26,487 nucleotides of DNA from a virus. How positions within the stretch are numbered: position 1 is the first letter of the stretch; every line of letters starts with the position of its first letter. The notes beneath the pieces are model-generated. The model saw only the letters and a program-made list of their open reading frames with translations. It had not been told where the DNA came from and made no database searches. Where the stretch lies: positions 1-26,487 of IMG/VR virus record IMGVR_UViG_3300028196_000074. One strand, written 5' to 3'. Made by a program: the position numbers and the translations under genes. Of the stretch, positions 5,764 to 13,274 are shown in pieces.

Positions 5764-8643
5764 TTATGCAAAGTGTGCAGAATCCCAATCGTAAATACCA
5801 GTTACACCTTCTGCCGGTCTAACTCCACCTAATATTTTTAATCCAATTGAAATATCAACACCCATTGGTAATTCACCTAATGGGTTCTCAGATGCTAACA
5901 TTGAAATTTCCCAAGGAGTTTCATCTGACATGGTGTATGATAACGATTCTATAAATGCTAATTTACCATTATATAAACTACCCAAACGGAAGGTTATTAA
6001 AGTTCCTTGATATCCATCTCCACCACCATATTGAGGCATTGTCATTGTTGATAAATATTGTAGTTTTTTCCACATCGGTTTCATTTCAATACGAGATGTT
6101 GCATATGCTTGAAAGTTAAATGAAACACTTCGTTCAAATGTAGTATATTTGTATGCTTGGTCTGCTCTACCATTGTACTTTACAGAATCCCATGATGGTG
6201 AGAATGTTTCTGTGATACCTTTTGCAGTTCCTCTAAATTGAACTTTTTGGCCACCATCTGCTTGAAACCACATATTAACTAAATCAATACCACTTTCACC
6301 TAAATCAAGTGCGTTTATTTTATCGTATCTATCACCTACTTTATCTGTGTTATACCACTCATATCTATTTTCAGATTCACCTAATTTACCAGGATTACCA
6401 AAATTAACTCTTGTGTTTATGTTTTTTGTGTTATAGTCTTCTTTTGTTGCTCTTTCTAATTCTTGACCACTCAACTTACTTCTGAAATCATTGAATGTTG
6501 TATCACCTGCGACTCTATCTGGTATATCACCATATGCGATTGTTTGGTAATCTTTTATTACTTCAGAACCTGGAACTGTACCTTTAGAATCTCCGTTTGC
6601 ATCTACTTTATTAAGACCACCACCATCGAAGGATGCATCAGCCTTTGATTTTAAAGAATCTGAGGCATCATCTATATCAGATATTAGTCTCTTCGTACTA
6701 TCTATACTAGAACCCACTGGTGCATCAACAACACCACTTGCATATTTAATTGGTGCGAGAGGTTTTTTAATATCTATAGTACCAGTAAATTTTGGCTCTT
6801 CGTAGTTTACATACCCTTCTTGAATTGACTCACCAGTGAATGTATTGGTATATCTAGTAGTTGTAGTTACACCAATCCCAAATACTGAATCAAACCCACC
6901 CAATATGTCTGTTTGTTTTGGGAATGGTAATCCATATCCACCGACCTTGTTCAATGCTTGTAAATCGATTTGATATATACTCTTTAATTTATCTTTATAA
7001 CCCCCACCAATCTTTCTTTTGTACTTACCAAGTGTGTCCAATCCAACTAGACCACCTCTATCTGGTTTCAAACCAATGTGTTGTGACCCAACTGCGGTTA
7101 ACATATTAGCAGGAGTCCATACCTTACCAAACTTATTTGTTCTTTGTAGTCCGGCTTGTTTTGTAGACCATAATAACCCTTCTACAGATGCTAACCAACC
7201 ACCCACTCTTGCAACATCTACTAATGCTCTCGATGTTGATGTTACTATGCCACCACGAATCATTCCATCATCAAATGAACTTCTACCAATACCCCAAAGT
7301 TGAGGTTCTCCCTTACCAATACCTTTTCTTTGAATACCTCTAAGAATAAGTGGGTGTCTGAATAAACCCAATCCGTTATTAAATGCGTCTGCTTTTAGAT
7401 TGAACTTATCATACATTCTATCTAAGAATGATGGTGATTGTCTTTGTGCTTGTCCTTTACCAATACCAAACCCAGTTTCACCTGAATTTAATCTACCTGC
7501 TGAATCAAATGATTGTTCATATGTTTTACCTAAAGTAAATTTACCATCATCAATGTTTGAATATAATGAATTTGTATTATCGAATACAGTATTATTAGGA
7601 TTTACACCAATAAATTTAGTTGCATCCACTCCACCAAATTTTGAATTAAATCCAGCTGCGTGTATATCTTGTATATAGTTTATATCTGTTGGGGTTACCC
7701 CTCTATCAGAGTGATTTGGATTAAAGGTAAAATCATTTGGTGTTGTTTCCCCTTTATCTTTATCACCTTGAGTAATATTAGCTTTTGTCGTTTCACCTAA
7801 AAACTTAGAACTTCTATCAGATGGGTTTGGAGTTGTTTCACCTAAGAACTTAGAACTTCTATCGGATTCATTGGGTGTCGTTTCACCTAAAAACTTAGAA
7901 CTTCTATCAGATGGGTTTGGAGTTGTTTCACCTAAGAATCTACTTTCATTATTAGCAGGAGTAGGAGTTGTTTCTCCTAAGAACTTAGAACTTCTATCAG
8001 ATTCATTGGGTGTCGTTTCACCTAAGAATTGTTCAGAGTTATTCATTTTAGATGGAGTAGTCTCCCCTAAAAACCTCTCCTCTAAACTCATTGGCTTAGC
8101 ATCAGTTTCCCCTAAAAACTGTTCAGAGTTATTTGCTGACTTTGGAGTAGTTTCTCCTAAGAACTTTTCTGAGTTATCAAATTTATTAGGGTTTGTTTCT
8201 CCTAAGAACTTTTCTTGTAAATTAGATTTAGTGGGAGTAGTTTCTCCTAAGAATTGCTCAGAGTTGTTTGCTGGTTTTGGAGTAGTTTCTCCTAAAAAGG
8301 TTTCTGAGTTATCAAATTTAGATGGATTGGTTTCTCCTAAGAACTTACTTTCTTTATTTGATGGAGTTGGTGTTGTTTCTCCTAAGAATTGCTCAGAGTT
8401 ATCCATTTTAGATGGGGTAGTCTCTCCTTTAAACTTTTCAGTCTGATTTACCTTTTGTGGATTTACACCCTCTTTATTGGTAGTCGTTTGAGAACGTGGA
8501 ATCTTTGGAGCAGATTCTACCATAGAACTTAAAGGTGTTTTATTTAAGTTTTTGTTAACATTTACTCTTTCGTTAGATTCCAATGGGGTGCTCTTTGGCA
8601 TTCTAAATTTCGATAAATCTGATTTCATATCTTTTAGTGCCAT
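5764..8643 (-). CDS. Baseplate / tail-tube-initiation protein with a 15-residue repeat tract, 959 aa
   Basis: Three parts. Residues 1-72 are a charged, probably disordered leader. Residues 73-282 are fourteen tandem 15-residue units of the form G-E-T-T-P-x5-(S/E)-x-x-F-L, followed by one decayed unit. The remainder is globular, and its last 200 residues (KVQFRGTAKGITETFSPSWD then GRADQAYKYTTFERSVSFNF and MKPMWKKLQYLSTMTMPQYG) look like the conserved domain of the gp48/gp54 baseplate-tube family, in which F-x-P-x-W...G-R-x-D...Y-x-x-x-E-R-S-x-x-F...P-M-W-x-K-L-x-Y-L is typical. T4 gp48 and gp54 are about 320-365 residues, so this protein is far larger. Start: ATG 3 bases after the tape measure stop, with GGAGGG as ribosome site. 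Role inferred: start point of tube polymerisation on the baseplate. Confidence 0.65.
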   Translation of the reverse strand: MALKDMKSDLSKFRMPKSTPLESNERVNVNKNLNKTPLSSMVESAPKIPRSQTTTNKEGVNPQKVNQTEKFKGETTPSKMDNSEQFLGETTPTPSNKESKFLGETNPSKFDNSETFLGETTPKPANNSEQFLGETTPTKSNLQEKFLGETNPNKFDNSEKFLGETTPKSANNSEQFLGETDAKPMSLEERFLGETTPSKMNNSEQFLGETTPNESDRSSKFLGETTPTPANNESRFLGETTPNPSDRSSKFLGETTPNESDRSSKFLGETTPNPSDRSSKFLGETTKANITQGDKDKGETTPNDFTFNPNHSDRGVTPTDINYIQDIHAAGFNSKFGGVDATKFIGVNPNNTVFDNTNSLYSNIDDGKFTLGKTYEQSFDSAGRLNSGETGFGIGKGQAQRQSPSFLDRMYDKFNLKADAFNNGLGLFRHPLILRGIQRKGIGKGEPQLWGIGRSSFDDGMIRGGIVTSTSRALVDVARVGGWLASVEGLLWSTKQAGLQRTNKFGKVWTPANMLTAVGSQHIGLKPDRGGLVGLDTLGKYKRKIGGGYKDKLKSIYQIDLQALNKVGGYGLPFPKQTDILGGFDSVFGIGVTTTTRYTNTFTGESIQEGYVNYEEPKFTGTIDIKKPLAPIKYASGVVDAPVGSSIDSTKRLISDIDDASDSLKSKADASFDGGGLNKVDANGDSKGTVPGSEVIKDYQTIAYGDIPDRVAGDTTFNDFRSKLSGQELERATKEDYNTKNINTRVNFGNPGKLGESENRYEWYNTDKVGDRYDKINALDLGESGIDLVNMWFQADGGQKVQFRGTAKGITETFSPSWDSVKYNGRADQAYKYTTFERSVSFNFQAYATSRIEMKPMWKKLQYLSTMTMPQYGGGDGYQGTLITFRLGSLYNGKLAFIESLSYTMSDETPWEISMLASENPLGELPMGVDISIGLKILGGVRPAEGVTGIYDWDSAHFA
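7798..8427 (-). repeat. Fourteen tandem 45-bp coding repeats (GETTP...FL)
   Basis: Each unit is 45 bp and encodes G-E-(T)-(T/N)-P, a variable five-residue centre, and a conserved ending S/E-x-x-F-L. Units 10, 12, 13 and 14 carry the D-R-S-S-K-F-L ending and are nearly identical in DNA; units 1, 4, 7 and 9 share N-S-E-Q-F-L. These patterns suggest higher-order duplication by slippage or unequal crossover. A decayed fifteenth unit follows to about 7753. No spacer-type variability, and the frame is kept throughout, so this is a protein repeat and not a CRISPR array. Confidence 0.95.
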
Positions 8644-8646
8644 TTA

Positions 8647-11136
8647 TTACCCTCCGAATCCGTTCTTAGATGAAACTTGTCTACTTTGTACTCTACTGAT
8701 TTTAGAAACTACTTTACCATCTACATTAATAAGTATTGGTTGTGATTGTATATCACCCCTCATTCCAATTAGTTCCTTACCTAATGCTTTAATTTCTGTA
8801 ATTAAGGCTGAATTTCCATCATCAGTATCAGATTCATCTGAATCACCACCCATCATATCACCAATACTATCAGCAATTCCCATTAAACTAGGTGCAAGTA
8901 GAACAGTTACTGCTCCTAATCCTGCAAGAGCTAATAAACCAGGTACTCCCATCAGACCGATTGCAGCTAATCCAAACGCAACTCCCATAAGAGCGGGCCC
9001 TAATAGTAACATAGCACCTACATTTTCCATAGTTACTGCATTCATCATATTAACAAGTCCATCAGCTACTGCTGTAATGATTGGTGGTAACTTATCAATT
9101 GCTTTCATTAAGACATCCCCAATTACGGTTGCAATACCCGTTATGATTGGAGCGAGTGCTTGAATAACTAGGGAGAATGCGTATATCCCAGGTGATGCCA
9201 TTAATAAAGCTGCACCGATTGCTAAAATAATTGGTATTGCAGGTGCAGCTGCTGTTCCAAACGCCCCTAATCCTGCCCCGGCAGCGGCCATTCCTCCACC
9301 TGCGGCTGCTCCAGTAGTACCTAATGTAACTTGTGATGCAGCTAAACCTGCGTTAGCTCCAGTTTGAGCTACTGTAGAACCCACACTTAACCAACCCCTG
9401 GCAATGTCAACTAATTTTGCAGCCCCTAAAGCAATATACCTACCTAGTGTAGTATTCATTATTAGATTTCTTGCAGCCATATAACCATTTACTACAAGTG
9501 CTTGAGCTGCTGCTGCTTTATCTAAAATAAAATCTTTAGTTTTAACAACAAAGCTACTATTCATCAATGTGACAGCTGCACCTACAACTACATTTTTAGC
9601 TGCTATCACCCCATTATAAATTCCAGTTGCGGCAGTTGATGCTACAGTAGCTATTTTATTTAATCCTAATGCTTTAGATAACCCACCGAACATTTTTGTT
9701 GCACCACCGATTCCTTCCCCACTCACTAACTTAAATGCTAGTGCTTTTAGATAAACTTTACCAAATTCAATTGCTAGTGTACCTGCGCCTGCGGTTGCGG
9801 AAGCAAATGCTCCTTGTAATGCTTGAACTGTGTCTGCGGAATCTCCGTATTTTGCGGTAAGTTCGTCTTGAACTTTTTTATTGGCCATTTGAGTGGTTAA
9901 TTGGTCTTTTGTCATTCCATATGTCGCAGAAAGAGCATCTAATTGTACATCGGTTAGTTTATTAAATTCCTCTTGACCACCAACACCTTGGAGAATTGCT
10001 TGAGACATCTTCTCTCTTGCGACTGCACGTTCGTCTTCACTAGTTGCTGATTTCATTTCGATTGCAGCTGCTCTTACGGCACTATCGTTAACATCTCTAC
10101 CTAACATCACTCTTGCTTTTGCAGCTGCTTTCAAACTACTTTCGATATCTAACATACTATCAGCGGATGCGTTAAGGTTATCCATGTTTGTACCTTGCTT
10201 AATTAAAGCCGCGTTTTGTTCTAGTATGGAATCTAATTGTTCTTTAGATGCACTTTTTAATCTGTGTGTTTGGGAAGTCATACCTTCCAACATCTTTTTG
10301 GCATTAACACCGTGCTTTTCTGCTATAGTTTTTATATGGTCACTAACATCCCCAGCTTCTACACCTGCATCTTGAAAAGCAACAACTAAATCAGTTGCAG
10401 ATGCTGCATCACCTGTAAGTGATGCTACTTCAGTAACACCTTTTATCATTTCTGATGTTGCTGCGTTTACATTACCAAACTTTTCAGTAATTGCTGTTGC
10501 TGATGCTGCGAGTGCATCTGAACCATAAAGTAATCCAGTAAAACTCATAGATGCTTGGTCGATATTACCTTTTAATGCAAATGCCTCCTTTACACTCAAA
10601 CCTTGCTGAGTGACCATCTCTTTCATTGTATCTATATGAGCGGTTAGTGATGCTCCAACATTTGCAAATGCTTTATTCATAGCAAGAGCGGCTACACCAC
10701 CCTTAGCTATTGCACGTTCTAATTCTGAATCTAATCCGAGAATATTTTTGGTTGTACTCAACAATTCATCGTTGATGGCAGCCCGTTCTCTATTTGCTTT
10801 TAAGATATTTTCAGTTTGGTCTAATTGATTTATTAGATGAGCGTTTATTGCTTCACCCTTTTCTTCGGCTTCTTCTATTAATTCTAATTTAGCCCTCTGT
10901 ACTGCTTCAATTCGAGCATTAACTTTTTCAGATTCCGATTCTAGTTGAACAGTTTCTGTTAAACTTGCTGCTAAATTTTGTTGTGTTATTTTTGCATCGT
11001 TAGAAATCTTACCTTTGACTTTAGCCAAAGAGACAAGTGAATTAAGGATACCACGCTCCCTTTCCCTCAGTTTAAGTTCTTCTTTAACTGATTCGTTGAA
11101 ACGCTGTTGGTCTTTTATTTTCTTTTCTGACGCCAT
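8647..11136 (-). CDS. Tail tape measure protein, 829 aa
   Basis: Long protein placed between tail tube genes and baseplate genes. Residues 1-150 are charged coiled-coil (KVNARIEAVQRAKLELIEEA). The centre is Ala/Gly-rich helical repeats. Two hydrophobic blocks, about 632-705 and 706-759, could insert in the host membrane at DNA entry. The C-terminus ends ILINVDGKVVSKISRVQSRQ, a pattern I associate with tape measure C-termini. Tape measure proteins set tail length, roughly 1.5 angstrom per residue, so about 120 nm here if the full length counts. T4 gp29 (about 590 residues) is the positional equivalent. The start at 11136 is 13 bases after the 79-aa gene; the stop is 3 bases before the next ATG. 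No lysozyme or peptidase motif recognised. Confidence 0.85.
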   Translation of the reverse strand: MASEKKIKDQQRFNESVKEELKLRERERGILNSLVSLAKVKGKISNDAKITQQNLAASLTETVQLESESEKVNARIEAVQRAKLELIEEAEEKGEAINAHLINQLDQTENILKANRERAAINDELLSTTKNILGLDSELERAIAKGGVAALAMNKAFANVGASLTAHIDTMKEMVTQQGLSVKEAFALKGNIDQASMSFTGLLYGSDALAASATAITEKFGNVNAATSEMIKGVTEVASLTGDAASATDLVVAFQDAGVEAGDVSDHIKTIAEKHGVNAKKMLEGMTSQTHRLKSASKEQLDSILEQNAALIKQGTNMDNLNASADSMLDIESSLKAAAKARVMLGRDVNDSAVRAAAIEMKSATSEDERAVAREKMSQAILQGVGGQEEFNKLTDVQLDALSATYGMTKDQLTTQMANKKVQDELTAKYGDSADTVQALQGAFASATAGAGTLAIEFGKVYLKALAFKLVSGEGIGGATKMFGGLSKALGLNKIATVASTAATGIYNGVIAAKNVVVGAAVTLMNSSFVVKTKDFILDKAAAAQALVVNGYMAARNLIMNTTLGRYIALGAAKLVDIARGWLSVGSTVAQTGANAGLAASQVTLGTTGAAAGGGMAAAGAGLGAFGTAAAPAIPIILAIGAALLMASPGIYAFSLVIQALAPIITGIATVIGDVLMKAIDKLPPIITAVADGLVNMMNAVTMENVGAMLLLGPALMGVAFGLAAIGLMGVPGLLALAGLGAVTVLLAPSLMGIADSIGDMMGGDSDESDTDDGNSALITEIKALGKELIGMRGDIQSQPILINVDGKVVSKISRVQSRQVSSKNGFGG

Positions 11137-11149
11137 AGGGTACTTCTAA

Positions 11150-11389
11150 TTATTTACCCATTTTTATTCGTTGGGTATCGTACGCTTTAAGAGCATTGTT
11201 TAGATTTCTTAATTTCTGTTGTGTAGCTTTATCAGGTGCTGATGCTATTACTGTTTCGATTTCACTATCAATTCCTTTTAACTTTTGTGATAATTTCTTA
11301 CTTTTACTTCTGAATATATCAAAAATACCTTCATCCAAACCCGCCTCTGTGAATAATTCTTTAAGTTCTGATAATTTTATACTTGCCAT
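11150..11389 (-). CDS. Small helical protein before the tape measure, 79 aa
   Basis: Lys-rich helical protein: IKLSELKELFTEAGLDEGIF near the start, then KSKKLSQKLKGIDSEIETVI and QQKLRNLNNALKAYDTQRIK. No named domain. It lies between the gp26/gp51-like unit and the tape measure, is the first gene after the ATATTTAT element at 11420-11427, and is 13 bases from the tape measure start. By position it may act in tape measure folding or baseplate assembly, but nothing in the sequence proves it. Confidence 0.75.
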   Translation of the reverse strand: MASIKLSELKELFTEAGLDEGIFDIFRSKSKKLSQKLKGIDSEIETVIASAPDKATQQKLRNLNNALKAYDTQRIKMGK

Positions 11390-11419
11390 AGTGATGTATC
11401 CCTTAATTGTTAGTTGTAT

Positions 11420-11427
11420 ATAAATAT
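11420..11427 (-). promoter_or_regulatory. Late-promoter-like ATATTTAT (before the 79-aa / tape measure unit)
   Basis: Sense context TATATTTATATAC, 30 bases before the ATG at 11389 and directly after the hairpin at 11431-11467. Confidence 0.45.
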
Positions 11428-11430
11428 AGA

Positions 11431-11467
11431 AATACCCAACAAATCATCAAAAAATTCATTGGGTATT
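11431..11467 (-). terminator. Stem-loop after the frameshift extension
   Basis: Nine-base perfect stem AATACCCAA/TTGGGTATT with a 19-base loop containing a T-run. It begins 4 bases after the stop of the shifted frame (11472). It lacks a clean U-tract on its 3' side, so it may be an RNA-end stabiliser or a weak terminator. Confidence 0.4.
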
Positions 11468-11471
11468 AATA

Positions 11472-11687
11472 TTATCTTGTTTTTGATTTAGCCTTCTTCA
11501 TAGCCTTATCATGTTGTTTCTTTTCTTCTTGCTTAAATTCCACTATTTTACCTATGTAAAATGTTCGAGCCCAAACGGGCATATTATAAACATCAGTAAA
11601 GTTGAATCCACCATTACCATGATAGATTAAATCAAAAATGTGAGAGTGTAGTATTTTTCTGTAATTAAGACTGAGGCCAAAAAAACG
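11472..11687 (-). CDS. gp51-like extension read by frameshift from the gp26-like gene
   Basis: This frame is open from just after a TAA at 11690-11688 to TAA at 11474-11472 and has no usable start near its beginning; the first ATG is deep inside. From 11678 it encodes GLSLNYRKILHSHIFDLIYH, then GNGGFNFTDVYNMPVWARTF and YIGKIVEFKQEEKKQHDKAM. The H-G-x-G-G-F-x-x-x-D-V-Y-x-M-P-x-W-x-R-x-F segment looks conserved and coding, of the kind found in short tail-assembly or baseplate-hub helper proteins (gp51 follows gp26 in T4). The gp26-like frame overlaps it and ends at 11665, with a run of seven U at 11685-11679 inside the overlap. Reaching this frame needs a +1 (or -2) shift; the fused product would be about 357 residues. 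Alternative: a sequencing indel in the homopolymer, making this one ordinary gene. Confidence 0.6.
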   Translation of the reverse strand, partial: RFFGLSLNYRKILHSHIFDLIYHGNGGFNFTDVYNMPVWARTFYIGKIVEFKQEEKKQHDKAMKKAKSKTR

Positions 11688-12546
11688 TTACGCCCATTGG
11701 CAGTAACATATCCCTCCTTTCCCCAGTCTCTTCAGAAATAAATTCATAAGTTAAGTCTATATCTGGAACAACTGAGTTTATTTGCCCTCTGAGAGCCCTT
11801 GAGTCGGCAGCAAATAATTCGTTATCCACGAAATGATTAATACTTTCTTGTGATGTATCACCATCTATTGATAGTATTGTATTTTTTAATCTAGTAGTAA
11901 GTTGTTTATCTGTAGCATCTTTCACTCTTTTTGATTTCTTCTTTTGTTCTTCAAGTTGATGTTTGATTTTACGTTCCTTACTTTCAGTTAATGCTTGAAA
12001 TGTTATTGTTCTTTTAGATTGTGGTAATTCAAATGAAAATTCATTCTTATGTAGTTCTGTCTGATTAGTACCATCATACTCTGTAGATTCAAATTGAGTT
12101 AAATCAATTGTTTCTTTCTGTATTGTACCTGGCTGTGTTGGGTCATCAATCTCAACTTCATAATCTTTACCATATCCCAATATTCTAGCCGATACCATAA
12201 CAGCATTTTTATCACCTACTGTAATATCTGTATATTTTACAGGTGCACCTTCACCATTACTAATGATTAAAGCTTGGAACAGTCTATCTAATACACTACC
12301 ATCTTTAATATATGATTGTGTCGTAAGTATATCCTCTTCTTTAGCAGTCATATACTTCATTTCAATCTTACCTGATGATAGCGGGTTATCTTTTTCGTAA
12401 ATAAGACCCTTTGAAGGTAATTCAATTATTTCTGTTGGAAATTTGTAATCAGATACTTGCTTTTGCTCGTATTGTTGTTTTGCGAGTTCAACCATCTCTT
12501 TATTTGATGCGTTGGGGTTGTAGTCGTCTTGTAAGTCTTTACTCAT
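11665..12546 (-). CDS. gp26-like baseplate hub / tail assembly protein, 293 aa (zero-frame product)
   Basis: After a charged leader, residues 38-50 read P-T-E-I-I-E-L-P-S-K-G-L-I-Y and 61-77 I-E-M-K-Y-M-T-A-K-E-E-D-I-L-T-T-Q. I recall E-L-P-S-x-G-x-x-Y...M-T-A-x-E-E-D-I-L-x-x-Q from the gp26-type proteins of T4-like phages. The centre carries a basic helix (KRKIKHQLEEQKKKSKRVKD-like, about 195-220). The last codons are T-F-F-W-P-Q-S. Placed after tail tube and before the tape measure, the position of tail assembly chaperones in many phages. The ATATTTAT element lies 46 bases before the ATG, and a strong terminator separates it from the tube gene. Confidence 0.7.
   Translation of the reverse strand: MSKDLQDDYNPNASNKEMVELAKQQYEQKQVSDYKFPTEIIELPSKGLIYEKDNPLSSGKIEMKYMTAKEEDILTTQSYIKDGSVLDRLFQALIISNGEGAPVKYTDITVGDKNAVMVSARILGYGKDYEVEIDDPTQPGTIQKETIDLTQFESTEYDGTNQTELHKNEFSFELPQSKRTITFQALTESKERKIKHQLEEQKKKSKRVKDATDKQLTTRLKNTILSIDGDTSQESINHFVDNELFAADSRALRGQINSVVPDIDLTYEFISEETGERRDMLLPMGVTFFWPQS
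11679..11685 (-). other. Putative slippery U7 tract (+1 or -2 frameshift site)
   Basis: Sense codons ACG UUU UUU UGG. A Phe-tRNA on the second UUU can slide +1 onto UUU with full pairing while UGG waits in the A site, then continue at GGC. The window for crossing is bounded by the shifted-frame stop at 11688-11690 and the zero-frame stop at 11665. Confidence 0.5.
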
Positions 12547-12591
12547 AACGTTTTTCTTTTTAAAACTTTATTTAGGTTCTTTAATATACTA

Positions 12592-12599
12592 ATAAATAT
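12592..12599 (-). promoter_or_regulatory. Late-promoter-like ATATTTAT (before the gp26-like gene)
   Basis: Sense context AATATTTATTAGTATATTAA, the extended form also present at 24349 and 15712; 45 bases before the ATG at 12546. Confidence 0.5.
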
Positions 12600-12618
12600 T
12601 AAAATAAATTAAATTAAA

Positions 12619-12648
12619 CGAAAAAACCCCAACATTTCTGTTGAGGTT
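12619..12648 (-). terminator. Intrinsic terminator after the tail tube gene
   Basis: Sense hairpin of ten pairs (AACCTCAACA / TGTTGGGGTT, one U-G) closed by a GAAA loop and followed by a T-run. The tail tube stop is 34 bases upstream. It separates the tube gene from the gp26-like unit, which has its own promoter-like element. Confidence 0.85.
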
Positions 12649-12681
12649 TCTAAATATTCAATTTTTATTACAATCCGTATT

Positions 12682-13170
12682 TTAGTATTGTAGTATTGCG
12701 TAGTCGTATGAAAGTGTTAAATCTACAGTTGCTAAATCTTCACCAGTATAGTCCATATCTGAGAACTTTGCTGTTTGAATAAATGCTCCTTTAAGTGTCC
12801 ACTCTTCTACTTTATCACCAACAGGACCCAAACTGTTAAATGTGATATCTTTTTTGTAGAAATCAGAGTATCCATCTCTTCCTGTTACAGATTCGTGGTG
12901 TAATCTTACCCATTCCATTGCTGCTTGTGCTGCTGATGGAACTACTGCATCATAAAGAGATACAGTTATATCACTCCACTCACTTCTACCTTTTACATAT
13001 CGTCTAACATTAATATGGTCGATGGTAACTTTACCATTTGTTATTTCTGGTCGTGAAGTTGCTTTCACTAAATATGCAGGAATTCCCTCCATATACATAA
13101 TGAACCTGTTTGACATCTTCGGTTCGAATGATGTAAACATTACTTCTGTTGGGTCTAATAGTTGTGCCAT
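12682..13170 (-). CDS. 19: Tail tube protein (T4 gp19 family)
   Basis: 162 residues, almost the length of T4 gp19 (163). Shows the tube signature order: F-E-P-K-M-S-N-R-F-I-M-Y near the start, then A-T-S-R-P-E-I-x-N-G, then the strand-loop VRRYVKGRSEWSDITVSLYD and a C-terminal W-T-L-K-G-A-F-I-Q...D-Y-T-G-E-D-L-A-T-V-D-L-T-L-S-Y-D-Y-A. Hexamers of this protein stack into the inner tail tube through which DNA passes. Single-gene unit between two terminators with its own late-type element at 13202, which suits a product needed in high copy. Lies directly after the sheath gene as in T4. Confidence 0.93.
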   Translation of the reverse strand: MAQLLDPTEVMFTSFEPKMSNRFIMYMEGIPAYLVKATSRPEITNGKVTIDHINVRRYVKGRSEWSDITVSLYDAVVPSAAQAAMEWVRLHHESVTGRDGYSDFYKKDITFNSLGPVGDKVEEWTLKGAFIQTAKFSDMDYTGEDLATVDLTLSYDYAILQY

Positions 13171-13201
13171 TTTTGTTTTCCTATGTTTCTAATTCTTTTA
13201 T

Positions 13202-13209
13202 ATAAATAT
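13202..13209 (-). promoter_or_regulatory. Late-promoter-like ATATTTAT (before the tail tube gene)
   Basis: Sense context CTATATTTATATAAAAG, 31 bases before the ATG at 13170 and just downstream of the sheath terminator. Ribosome site AGGA lies before the ATG. Confidence 0.5.
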
Positions 13210-13220
13210 AGTTTATTCTA

Positions 13221-13265
13221 AAAAATAGTTAGTTCCCCCAAAATTATTAGGGGAACTTAACTATT
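13221..13265 (-). terminator. Intrinsic terminator after the tail sheath gene
   Basis: Long sense stem (AATAGTTA-A-GTTCCCC paired with GGGGAACTAACTATT, one bulged A), ten-to-eleven base AT-rich loop, then TTTT. Starts 10 bases after the sheath stop at 13275. Confidence 0.85.
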
Positions 13266-13274
13266 GTCTATATA

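Noticed and set aside
7753-8427. Regular 45-bp repeats considered as a CRISPR array
   Set aside because: Units are contiguous without unique spacers of constant size, stay in frame in a long gene, and vary at codon positions.
7871-8446. Plus-strand open frame of 191 residues made of VSPKN repeats
   Set aside because: It is the antisense of the 45-bp repeats in the baseplate gene; a 45-bp period has no effect on frame, so stops stay absent on both strands. No plus-strand gene context.
8552-9163. Plus-strand open frame of 203 residues
   Set aside because: Antisense to the start of the baseplate gene and the Ala/Gly-rich end of the tape measure; its Pro/Ala/Ile-rich composition is that of a shadow frame.
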